NCBI GenBank assembly: GCA_012033335.1
Contig: JAAURB010000009.1
Span: 1-64,000, forward strand
Direction: 5' to 3'
Length of the DNA stretch: 64,000 bases
From: Oscillatoriales cyanobacterium RM2_1_1
GTDB lineage: Bacteria > Cyanobacteriota > Cyanobacteriia > Cyanobacteriales > Microcoleaceae
The translations under genes and the position numbers were made by a program. A model generated the notes under the pieces. The model was not told the DNA's origin, made no database searches, and saw only the letters and a list, made by a program, of their open reading frames with translations. This document shows, in pieces, positions 56,557-64,000 of this stretch (positions are counted from its first letter, which is position 1; each line of letters begins with the position of its first letter).

Positions 56557-59067
56557 ATGAAGTATAACGTCAAAATATGGCGGCAGAAGTGGATCAGAAT
56601 CCTGGCGGGATTGTTGCTGGTGGGTGTCGTGGTGCGAGCCCTGCCCTATGGTTTTCCAATTCGCCCTACTGATATTGCTCAAAATCAACTGGCCCTGGAG
56701 TTTACCGACCGCAATGGTTTGCCCCTGGGAACCCTTCTGAGTCAGGATCAAGACCATACCGCCATTGTTTCCCTGGATCAGGTTTCGCCGAGATTTATTC
56801 AGGCCATCATTGCGGCTGAAGATCAGCGATATTTTCAGCATGGAGCCTTGGATTTACCGGCGATCGCCCGGGCCGTTTTAGAAGCAGTTCAGGCTCGGGA
56901 GATTGTTAGCGGCGCTTCGACCATTACCATGCAGTTGGCTCGGATGCTGGACAATTCCCCCCGGACTTTCTCGGGCAAAGCCCTGGAAATCTGGACATCC
57001 TGGCGGTTATTCGCCGGGATGAATCGCCAGGAAATTCTACAAGCCTATGTCAACCGTCTGCCCATGGGAGGAAATCTCTACGGAGTTGAGGCCGCTTCAC
57101 GGGTTTATTTTGGGGTGCCGGCGGCGGATTTGACTTGGGCTCAAGCCAGCTTACTGGCGGCATTACCGAATGATCCTACGGATTTAAATCCCTATGAGAA
57201 CTGGTCGGGCCTGAAACAGCGGCAGCGCTATGTTCTAGAACAGATGGTGGAGGATCGGTCGATTACTGTTGAGCAAATGGCCCAGGTTCTTCATGAAGAT
57301 ATTCAGCTCCAACCTCGGGAACAGGGAATATTAGCGGCCCCCCATTTTTTATTTTGGGTTTCTGATCAATTCTCTGATCCAGTACTAAACTCTCAACCTG
57401 ATTCTCAACCGTCAAAAATTCTGCAAAATTCAGTCATTCAAACCACTCTGGATCGCAATCTTCAAGACTTTGCTGAAGGGCAAGTTGACCATATTTTAAT
57501 GACACTAAAAGGTCAAAATGTGCATCATGCCGCAGTTATTGTGATTGATAACCATAGCCGTGAAGTCTTGGCCTATGTAGGTTCTCCTGATTATCTAGAC
57601 ACTGAAAATCTGGGGCAAAATGATGGGGTACAAGCCCTCCGTCAACCCGGTTCAACTTTGAAGCCGTTTTTATATGAATTGGCTCTAGAAAAACGAGTCA
57701 TTCATCCTAATACAATTCTGCCGGATGTACCCACTTACTATGGGATTCCAGATGCCAAATTGTACACCCCTACCGATTACAGTGAAACATTTTTAGGCCC
57801 GGTGCGGGTGAGGATTGCCCTGGCTAATTCGTTGAATATTCCAGCCGTCAAAGTTCTGGAAAAAGTAGGGGTTCCTATTTTCTTAGAACGGCTTCATGAT
57901 TTGGGATTCCAACATTTAACTCAGTCACCAGAATATTATGGTTTAGGCTTAACCCTGGGCAGTGGTGAAGTGAATTTATGGGAACTAGCTCAAGCCTACG
58001 GGGCAATAGCAAATCAAGGAGAATTAAAACCATTAAAAACCTGGTTAAATTCCCCAGCTTTACTTCAGCAAACCGTAATATCTAGCCAAACCATCAGTCA
58101 AACTACCAGGCAAAAATCCATCCAGATCTCCTCCTCAAAGGGTGACTTAGAGGATAGTTTAAATGATGCTTTTAACTCCCGGCAAATTGATAGCCCTGCA
58201 ACCTGGCAATTGATTACTGATATCTTGAGCGATCGCCATGCTCGAGCCACAGCCTTTGGGGTGAATTCTATCTTGAATTTACCCGTTCCGGCGGCGGTTA
58301 AAACTGGAACCTCTTCTGATTATCGAGATACCTGGACGGTGGGATTTACCCCTGACTATACCGTGGCTACCTGGGTGGGAAACTTTGATGGGACACCGAT
58401 GCAAAAAGTTTCTGGAGTCACAGGTGCAGCCCCTCTATGGAGTCAAATTATGCTGCATTTACATCAAGGGAAATCCCCTCAGCCATTTACTAAACCAACG
58501 AAATTAGTCCAACTCCCTATTTGTGCAACAACGGGTCTAAAACCAACAGAGACTTGTTCTTCAGGGATAGTCTCAGAATACTTTTATCCTGAAACCCTCA
58601 GTCAGTATCAGCAGAACTCAACCGGGTTTGAACTAACCTCTGAATACCATGAGTGGTTATCAAAACAATCCGCTGGGGATCTACACCATTTTGGGATGCA
58701 ATCTCAGGTTGAAAGTTCTCGAATTAAGAATTCTCAGATTAAAAGTTCTCAGATTAAAATCATCTCGCCCCAAAAAGATGACTATTTCTTGACACTTCCA
58801 GGTCAGTCAGTCAAGCTACAATTCAAGGTGATGACTGACAGCCAGGAGCCCATTGAATGGCGACTCAATCATCAAAAATTAGCAGTAGAATCCTCTGCAA
58901 ATCTGTTCTGGGAAGTTCCAGAAGGGGAATGGGAATTGCAGGTACAGCAAGGAGAAAACCGCGATCTCATTCAGTTTCAAGTGCGGGCGGCTGAGTCAAA
59001 ACCCTATCATCGGGGGTTTTCGGTGATCCAGTCTGCTGATTCATTATCAGAGGATCCGAGAGAATAA
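56557..59067 (+). CDS. pbpC: Penicillin-binding protein 1C
   Basis: A bifunctional peptidoglycan synthase of the PBP1C group, 836 residues. A transmembrane anchor (about residues 10-30) precedes the GT51 glycosyltransferase with IIAAEDQRYFQHGALDLPA and SGASTITMQLARM. The transpeptidase has the active-site STLK in RQPGSTLKPF, then SLNIPAVKVL and KTGTSSDYRD. The C-terminal BiPBP_C domain ends the protein. Just before it is a tandem Ser-Gln-Ile-Lys repeat (SRIKNSQIKSSQIKIIS) from a short DNA repeat near 58711-58760. I chose ATG 56557; TTG 56542 is less likely. The S41 protease gene follows after 37 bases. Confidence 0.93.
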   Translation: MKYNVKIWRQKWIRILAGLLLVGVVVRALPYGFPIRPTDIAQNQLALEFTDRNGLPLGTLLSQDQDHTAIVSLDQVSPRFIQAIIAAEDQRYFQHGALDLPAIARAVLEAVQAREIVSGASTITMQLARMLDNSPRTFSGKALEIWTSWRLFAGMNRQEILQAYVNRLPMGGNLYGVEAASRVYFGVPAADLTWAQASLLAALPNDPTDLNPYENWSGLKQRQRYVLEQMVEDRSITVEQMAQVLHEDIQLQPREQGILAAPHFLFWVSDQFSDPVLNSQPDSQPSKILQNSVIQTTLDRNLQDFAEGQVDHILMTLKGQNVHHAAVIVIDNHSREVLAYVGSPDYLDTENLGQNDGVQALRQPGSTLKPFLYELALEKRVIHPNTILPDVPTYYGIPDAKLYTPTDYSETFLGPVRVRIALANSLNIPAVKVLEKVGVPIFLERLHDLGFQHLTQSPEYYGLGLTLGSGEVNLWELAQAYGAIANQGELKPLKTWLNSPALLQQTVISSQTISQTTRQKSIQISSSKGDLEDSLNDAFNSRQIDSPATWQLITDILSDRHARATAFGVNSILNLPVPAAVKTGTSSDYRDTWTVGFTPDYTVATWVGNFDGTPMQKVSGVTGAAPLWSQIMLHLHQGKSPQPFTKPTKLVQLPICATTGLKPTETCSSGIVSEYFYPETLSQYQQNSTGFELTSEYHEWLSKQSAGDLHHFGMQSQVESSRIKNSQIKSSQIKIISPQKDDYFLTLPGQSVKLQFKVMTDSQEPIEWRLNHQKLAVESSANLFWEVPEGEWELQVQQGENRDLIQFQVRAAESKPYHRGFSVIQSADSLSEDPRE

Positions 59068-59104
59068 AGATTAAGTATTCTTGAGTTTTAGTTATGGAGA
59101 AGTA

Positions 59105-60384
59105 ATGAAATTCAAAAGATCCAGGAGTCAAATGAGGTTTGGGGTGCTTGTCGGGATCATCAGCCTCGGGTATTGGCTGCTAACTGGATTGACCACTCCA
59201 ACGTCATCCGCCCCGCCGATCTTGTTTGATGCCGTCTGGGAAACCATCAATGACAACTTCTACGATCCTGAGTTCAATGGCGTAGACTGGGTCGCTGCCG
59301 GGGAAAAATACCGACCCCAGGTGACACAGGCAGAATCTCCAGCGGCAGCCGTTGCCCTGATTAACCAGATGTTAGCAGAGCTGCAAACATCCCATACCCA
59401 TCTCTACACCACCGATGAACCGGCTTACTACCAGCTCCTTGGCATCTTTTATCCCCGGCTTTCAGGACTGCGAACCCAGTTCCAGAAGACATTTCCCGGG
59501 GGGAAAGTGGCGTATACCGGGATTGGCATCGTGACCCAGGAGCAGTTAGGCAAAACCTTCATCAAAGCTATCTTTGATGGCAGTCCAGCGGCAGTGGCCG
59601 GATTGCAGGTGGGGGATCAAGTTCTCGGGGTTGCCGGTCAGCCGTTTCACCCGATTCAATCCTTTCTGGATCAGGCCGGTCAGCCAGTCAGTATCTTAGT
59701 ACAAAGGTCTCCCGACCCCAACATTCAGCAGGAAATCACCGTGATTCCCAAACAATTTGATGGGATCACAATGTTTCTTGAGGCCATGAGCGATAGTGTA
59801 GAGCTGATTGAACGGGGGGGGCAGGAGATTGGTTATATTCATATCTGGTCTTATGCCGGGGAGCAATATCAGCGCCAGCTAGAAGAAGAGCTGATCTACG
59901 GACGTTTGCGGGAGGCAGATGCCCTGGTGCTAGACTTACGGGATGGTTGGGGAGGGGCCCCGTTGACGGCTCTCTATCCCTATACGGCCCGAGGCCCGAG
60001 TATCACGAACATTGGTCGAGATGGCATCGCGACAACTTATCACAGTCAATGGGAAAAACCTGTGGTGATGCTGGTAATGAAGGCAGTCGCAGCGCTAAGG
60101 AGATTCTAGCCTACGGTTTTCAGCAGTATGATATTGGGCCAGTGGTGGGTAGCCCAACCCCTGGGGCGGTAGTGGCTGGGCGACCCTTTCTCATGCCAGA
60201 GGGCAGCCTGTTATACGTTGCTGTGGGGAATGTCTATGTGGATCAGACTGTTCGTTTAGAAGGGGTGGGGGTGACTCCGAATATTGTTGTTCCCTTTCCC
60301 ATTGAATATGCCCAGGGTGCTGACCCCCAAAAGCAACGGGCGATCGCCCAGGCTCTATCTGAAATCGCGCAGATTGGTCGGTAA
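59105..60384 (+). pseudogene. S41 family peptidase, frameshifted
   Basis: A C-terminal-processing-type serine protease. The first part has a signal anchor (about residues 8-28), the N-terminal helical cap (FDAVWETINDNFYDPEFNGV), a PDZ domain (GIGIVTQEQLGKTFIKAIFD and GDQVLG), and VVMLV. Its frame then ends at 60109. The remaining catalytic part lies one frame on, with NEGSRSAKEILAYGFQ (active Ser and Lys region) through VGSPTPGAVVAG to 60384. One missing base at 60075-60076 separates them, so the PDZ and the active site are uncoupled. The start ATG 59105 has GGAGA four bases upstream. Confidence 0.82.
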
Positions 60385-60537
60385 GCATTGAGTGAGTTTC
60401 TCACCTATTTCGGCTACGGGCTAATCGGGACTTTCAGCCTGAAACCTGTTTCTTCTGAGAAATGATAATTCTCAAGACAGTTACTCAATTCCTCTCAAAT
60501 TTGTTACAAATTTGTTAAATGATCTGTTGAGTAAATG

Positions 60538-60556
60538 AGCACTGTATAGTGCTTTT
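60538..60556 (+). terminator. Short hairpin after the S41 peptidase gene
   Basis: AGCACT (60538-60543) pairs with AGTGCT (60548-60553) around GTAT, followed by TTT. A weak terminator, or part of the adjacent family 2 repeat, whose copy at 26866-26880 has a similar GTATAGCGATTT. Confidence 0.45.
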
Positions 60557-60568
60557 CAGTCCCGTGGG

Positions 60569-60645
60569 GTATGGATTTGGGAGATGGTGGCACACCGCGC
60601 CACCATCTCCTGCACTTCAGCAGCATCAGGAACGCTGTACATAAC
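60569..60645 (+). repeat. Dispersed repeat family 2, copy with covarying stem
   Basis: GGAGATGGTGGC (60580-60591) pairs with GCCACCATCTCC (60599-60610). Two base pairs differ from the copy at 26904-26936 but pairing is kept on both arms. The loop ACACCGC is the reverse complement of the loop in that copy. The flanks GGTATGGATTT and TTCAGCAGCATCAGGAACG are shared. Confidence 0.75.
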
Positions 60646-60669
60646 GATAGTCATAGGGAGGCAAATCGA

Positions 60670-61050
60670 ATGACAACTAACAAATCGGTAGGGCTGACAA
60701 TCGCGATCTTGGCTATATTGACTATCACTGCACCTGCAATTGGCACTTCTAAAGTGCTAGCTCATCATGGCTGGAGCGAATACAATGACCAGCAAACCCT
60801 GAGTCTAACAGGAACAATTCGCAGGATTGGCTACGATAATCCCCATGTTGTGATTGACCTGGAAACATCTGACAAAACCTGGCGAGCGGTGCTGGCTCCC
60901 CCCAGTCGAATGCAGAGCCGGGGATTGTCCCAAAATGACCTTAAGGTAGGGCAAACTGTCCGATTAGTCGGATATGTCAATCGCTCAGATAGTCAGGAGA
61001 TCCGGGCAGAACGAATTATTATTGGCCAAAAAACTGTGGAACTGCGTTGA
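60670..61050 (+). CDS. DUF6152 family exported protein
   Basis: A 126-residue protein with a signal peptide (MTTNKSVGLTIAILAILTIT, cleavage likely after VLA). The mature part begins HHGWSEYNDQQTLSLTGTI, the hallmark of DUF6152, and folds as a small beta barrel (NPHVVIDLETSDKTWRAVL, VGQTVRLVGYV). Function unknown; the HH start suggests metal binding, which is inference. I chose ATG 60670 because GGGAGG lies ten bases upstream; an ATG at 60571 lies inside a dispersed repeat. The stop overlaps the ATG of the next gene by one base, so the two are coupled. Confidence 0.8.
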   Translation: MTTNKSVGLTIAILAILTITAPAIGTSKVLAHHGWSEYNDQQTLSLTGTIRRIGYDNPHVVIDLETSDKTWRAVLAPPSRMQSRGLSQNDLKVGQTVRLVGYVNRSDSQEIRAERIIIGQKTVELR

Positions 61051-61544
61051 TGGCATCCTCCATCGGCCCAGAATGGTTACTCTGGCTGAAACATGGCCCT
61101 TTGACAGAGATTGTTCGCCAATGGGTGTGGACATACCCTCTGGTGGAAGCGGTGCATCTTTTGGGTATCACCCTCCTGGTTGGATCGGTCGCAATGTTTG
61201 ACCTAAGATTACTTGGTATTTCTCGTCATCTGCGGGTGACAGACCTGGCAGGGCATCTTTTACCCTGGTCTTATGCTGGCTTTGGGATTGTTGTGCTTTC
61301 AGGTGGCTTACTATTCGCAACGGATGCTCCAGCGATCGCCTTGAATCCTGCGTTTCGATTGAAGTTGGTCTTGATTGCCGCTACAGGAGTCAATGCGATA
61401 GTGTTTCATTGGTTCTGTTATCCATCGGTTCAACAGTGGGATCGATGGGTCAAGCCCCACCCAATGGTACGGGGAATTGCGATTGTTTCCCTGATCCTGT
61501 GGACTGCCGTGATCATTTGTGGATGTTTGATTGCCTATGTTTAG
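61050..61544 (+). CDS. DUF6644-like membrane protein
   Basis: A 164-residue integral membrane protein with about four helices (near 30-50, 68-90, 100-120 and 140-160). It contains VWTYPLVEAVHLLGITLLVG and RLLGISRHLRVTDLAGHLLP, and resembles the DUF6644/DUF2214 small membrane protein group, with conserved His residues that could bind haem or metal. It starts at ATG 61050, overlapping the stop of the DUF6152 gene, so the pair probably acts together at the membrane. Function unknown. A GTG/TTG start just upstream is not needed. Confidence 0.72.
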   Translation: MASSIGPEWLLWLKHGPLTEIVRQWVWTYPLVEAVHLLGITLLVGSVAMFDLRLLGISRHLRVTDLAGHLLPWSYAGFGIVVLSGGLLFATDAPAIALNPAFRLKLVLIAATGVNAIVFHWFCYPSVQQWDRWVKPHPMVRGIAIVSLILWTAVIICGCLIAYV

Positions 61545-61683
61545 TTCTGATTTTCTATAAAACTTCTCGTAAGATCTATTCATCACTTTTGCTATTTCAG
61601 TGCAACAAGCGGCTATATTTTGGCTATTCCAAAACAGTACAGATATCTGCACCCAGAACTTTATCTGATTTGATGACTATTTC

Positions 61684-62106
61684 TTAGTAAGAATCCCCTG
61701 AAATATGTACAATTAACTCCCGGGTATGGGGATATTTTCGATGTTCCCAAAGATAAATTCCCTGCCAGGTTCCTAATCCCAACTGACCTTGAATTATAGG
61801 AATTTGTTCGGAAGTGTGGGTGAGGACACTGCGAATGTGAGCGGGCATATCATCTGACCCTTCGGCATTGTGAATGTAATCATTGCTTTCAGGAACAAGC
61901 CTGGATAGGAAAATTTCCAAATCTTGCAGTACGTCAGGGTCAGCATTTTCTTGAATGATCAGGCTAGCAGAAGTATGGCGCAGAAAAACTGTACAAAGTC
62001 CAGTTTTTATTCCCGAAGCTGCTACGATCTTTTCAATATTTTGGGTTACTTTGGTGAAAGATTTTCCTCGGGTTTCGAGTTCAATGGTTTGCTGATAATG
62101 GGTCAT
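61684..62106 (-). CDS. YjbQ/UPF0047 family protein
   Basis: A 140-residue protein of the secondary thiamine-phosphate synthase (YjbQ) family; the thiamine link comes from suppression in E. coli, and the true role is unclear. Family motifs are FLRHTSASLIIQENADPDV (46-64), DDMPAHIRSVL, GQLGLGTWQGIYLWEHR and the C-terminal RELIVHISG. Length is normal. ATG 62106 is the family start. It lies alone, convergent with the DUF6644-like gene, with no terminator evident between them. Confidence 0.9.
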   Translation of the reverse strand: MTHYQQTIELETRGKSFTKVTQNIEKIVAASGIKTGLCTVFLRHTSASLIIQENADPDVLQDLEIFLSRLVPESNDYIHNAEGSDDMPAHIRSVLTHTSEQIPIIQGQLGLGTWQGIYLWEHRKYPHTRELIVHISGDSY

Positions 62107-62365
62107 AGACTCAATCTTGAATTACAGGCTTTAAATTTAACTTAGAGTTATAGTAGTTTAACCAAGATTATCATTATAGCAGGAAGGGCCGGAATGCTTT
62201 TATGGATGCGGGAGCACCCACGAAAAATATTTTGAATAAATGGCTAAAGTTACAGTAGCATAGACTATTCACACATCAAATATCCTAACTGCTGACCTCT
62301 ATCTTTTTGTAGACTTATTTTCCCGTCAACATTAGAGAAGATCGGAAAATTTCTTTACAAATTGA

Positions 62366-62635
62366 CCTCAACTCTTTTCTGGAGTTGGTTTAGAGGCTTT
62401 TGCTGCACAAATTTGCGGATACTGGGAAGTTGAGAACAAAATCTATTATGTTCGTAGTGTTATTCAAGGTAAAAAGGCTTCCTGGATTCGGACTTTTCCA
62501 CTCATCTAAAGTTGGCGATCGCCCAACTTTACCCTCAATTTATATTGAGAACATGGTTTCGAAAATATGGCTCAAGCTCAACGCTTTGCTGGCTTTGGTT
62601 TTAATATATTAAAGGGTCTCTTTGGAATGAAATAG
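62366..62635 (+). pseudogene. Degenerate transposase C-terminus (ISAs1-like)
   Basis: Frame 2 of this stretch reads FAAQICGYWEVENKIYYVRS, VIQGKKASWIRTFPL, then after a TAA and a TGA continues EHGFENMAQAQRFAGFG to a stop at 62635. This matches the C-terminal part of DDE transposases that usually read GYWEVEN...VRDVTQGEDASRIRT...NLYR.NGFENMAQAQR. Two in-frame stops and lost acidic residues show it is dead. No terminal repeats or N-terminal part were found. The rest of the 62107-62998 gap is A/T-rich with no other gene seen; a weak -10 TATAAC lies at 62914-62919. Confidence 0.6.
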
Positions 62636-62998
62636 ATCTGGTTGAATCATTTTATGATTTTAGCTATTAAATTTAGAACATTTTTAAGAGAAATGGGCCA
62701 TGTCCACAAAAAAATATTTACCAAAATATTCATCTCCTAACTACTGTGGCTGCAGCTATAGGCAGACTCTCCAGGCTTGACAAAATTTAAAGTTAAGGTA
62801 GAATCCTGATTTTTATTGAATCATTGACTTTATCAAAGCTTCATAGAAATCTATCTAAATTTACAGAAGTTTTATATAAAAGTATTCTTCTACTGTAGAG
62901 AAATTGCTATTGTTATAACTGTAGAAACAAACGCATATATTAGTAGCCATCAGGGTCTCATCTAAAACTTTGAAGTAAAATAATCAAGGAGATTTCTG

Positions 62999-63901
62999 AT
63001 GATGAGCGGTGAAAATATTCAAGGTACTCCAGACAATGATGTGCTCTCCGGTGGTATCGGAGATGATACTATCACGGGGGGTAATGGAAAAGATACCATT
63101 ACTGGTGGAGCTGGAGCTGATGTCATCAAAGGCAATGATGTCAGAGATATAATCGATGGCGGCTCCGGCGACGATACTATCGTTGGTGGAAAGGGCTCAG
63201 ATACAATTACTGGTGGGCCTGGTAATGATGTTATCAACGGCTCTAGCGAAAGAGATGTCATTGATGGTGGAAGTGGTGGAGATAGAATTCAGGGCGGCAC
63301 AGGTGGTGACACCATTGTTGGTGGTCAGGGTGATGATACTATCCGTGGTGGAGATGGTAGCGACAGTATAGAGGGAGCTGGTGGAGGTGATGACATTCGC
63401 GGTGGTAAAACCAATGACACCCTTAAAGGTGGTGTTGGTGAGGATACAATCTTTGGTGGAGATGGCAATGACAAAATCTTCGGTGGAGACGGTGGAGACG
63501 AGCTCTTCGGTGGAGATGGTAATGATGAAGTCAGAGGCGGTGATGGTGACGATCTAGTCATCGGCGGATCAGGCAATGACATGTTGATTGGTGGAGATGG
63601 AGTAGACACCTTGAATGGCTACGGCGACACCAATAACGAAATTGATACCCTGGTTGGCAATGACGGCGCAGATCTCTTTGTTTTAGGTCGGGGTTCTAAT
63701 GTCTTCTACGATCTAGGTGGAGCCAATGATTATGCTGTAATCAGAGGCTTTAGCATTTCTGAGGATTCACTCCAGATTGCCAATGGCGTAACCTATGAGC
63801 TCAACGCTGCAGGCAGAAACACTGAGGTCTTTGCCAATGGTGATTTGATTGCCATTTTTGAAAAAGTGAGCGCACTCGATCTATCGTCATTCTTCGCTTA
63901 A
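62999..63901 (+). CDS. RTX-repeat calcium-binding protein
   Basis: A 300-residue protein made almost wholly of RTX nonapeptides. Twenty-two units of the GGxGxDxxx type run without a gap from residue 9 to 206, for example GGDGNDKIF and GGSGNDMLI. They would fold into a calcium-bound beta-roll. The last 75 residues (GADLFVLGRGSNVFYDLGG onward, ending LDLSSFFA) resemble the C-terminal type I secretion signal region of cyanobacterial RTX proteins. There is no signal peptide or catalytic domain. The start ATG 62999 has AAGGAG seven bases upstream; ATG 63002 is also possible. Likely secreted by a type I system, though no transporter lies in the window. Confidence 0.9.
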   Translation: MMSGENIQGTPDNDVLSGGIGDDTITGGNGKDTITGGAGADVIKGNDVRDIIDGGSGDDTIVGGKGSDTITGGPGNDVINGSSERDVIDGGSGGDRIQGGTGGDTIVGGQGDDTIRGGDGSDSIEGAGGGDDIRGGKTNDTLKGGVGEDTIFGGDGNDKIFGGDGGDELFGGDGNDEVRGGDGDDLVIGGSGNDMLIGGDGVDTLNGYGDTNNEIDTLVGNDGADLFVLGRGSNVFYDLGGANDYAVIRGFSISEDSLQIANGVTYELNAAGRNTEVFANGDLIAIFEKVSALDLSSFFA

Positions 63902-63946
63902 GTTGGCTAGTCTTGATTTAGAACTGGAAAACTTTTCGGAGAACTG

Positions 63947-63988
63947 ATGATGAACTCTTCTAGCGTATTTAAAGCTAGTCACGATTAA
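63947..63988 (+). other. Short open frame after the RTX gene
   Basis: GGAG at 63938-63941 precedes ATG ATG at 63947, but the frame stops after 13 codons (MMNSSSVFKASHD). It could be the start of a downstream gene that is frameshifted or simply chance. The window ends 12 bases later, so it cannot be resolved. Confidence 0.2.
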
Positions 63989-64000
63989 AGCAATCGGTCT

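Overview
The window is a piece of a cyanobacterial chromosome. The HIP1 octamer GCGATCGC recurs throughout (for example 1007-1014 and 2462-2469). The gene set is also cyanobacterial: a ferredoxin-type glutamate synthase large subunit, the arginine dihydrolase/ornithine cyclodeaminase AgrE, zinc-ribbon Ser/Thr kinases with WD40 repeats, a DUF3326 protein, and GAF-type histidine kinases. I cannot name a genus. I found no rRNA, tRNA, CRISPR array, prophage or intact insertion sequence.

Layout. 1-6.6 kb: a dispersed repeat, a small hypothetical gene, DUF3326, an ABC-2 exporter pair, a small exported protein, dprA, and an M48 protease convergent with dprA. 6.6-9.5 kb: a perfect GTA-N8-TAC NtcA-type box with a correctly spaced -10, a structured leader ending in an intrinsic terminator, then agrE. 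9.5-18 kb: a MscS channel fused to a DEP domain, a PRC-barrel protein, smc, a small membrane protein and a frameshifted methyltransferase. 18-28 kb: a Ca2+/H+ antiporter, a split kinase/WD40 gene, a split epimerase, an SDR, an Ig-like/propeller protein, cca, and a repeat-rich stretch holding two broken genes. 28-37.5 kb: glsF, a mannose-6-phosphate isomerase type cupin, an IscA-like protein and two lineage-type hypotheticals. 37.5-46.3 kb: a GH38 alpha-mannosidase, a broken FAD oxidoreductase, a C-methyltransferase and a GAF histidine kinase with an internal TGA. 46.3-56.4 kb: NUDIX, aroK, a LapA-like protein, ubiX, an RNase R-like protein with an unusual active site, a dsRBD-like protein, clpP and uvrA. 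56.5-64 kb: pbpC, a broken S41 protease, a DUF6152/DUF6644-type pair, YjbQ, a transposase remnant and an RTX-repeat protein.

The genes are mostly single housekeeping units in mixed orientation. Nitrogen metabolism is the clearest shared theme: agrE breaks down arginine for nitrogen and glsF assimilates ammonium into glutamate.

Two things stand out. First, the agrE leader looks like a nitrogen-regulated promoter followed by a structured RNA and a terminator only about 45 nt before the start codon; it is the best candidate here for an undescribed regulatory element. Second, there are six or seven frameshifts, all equivalent to a one-base deletion, plus two in-frame stops, all in genes that look dispensable; the large essential-type genes are intact. 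In addition, two dispersed palindromic repeat families and several in-frame minisatellite expansions (in Smc, AroK, the mannosidase and PBP1C) mark a repeat-prone genome.
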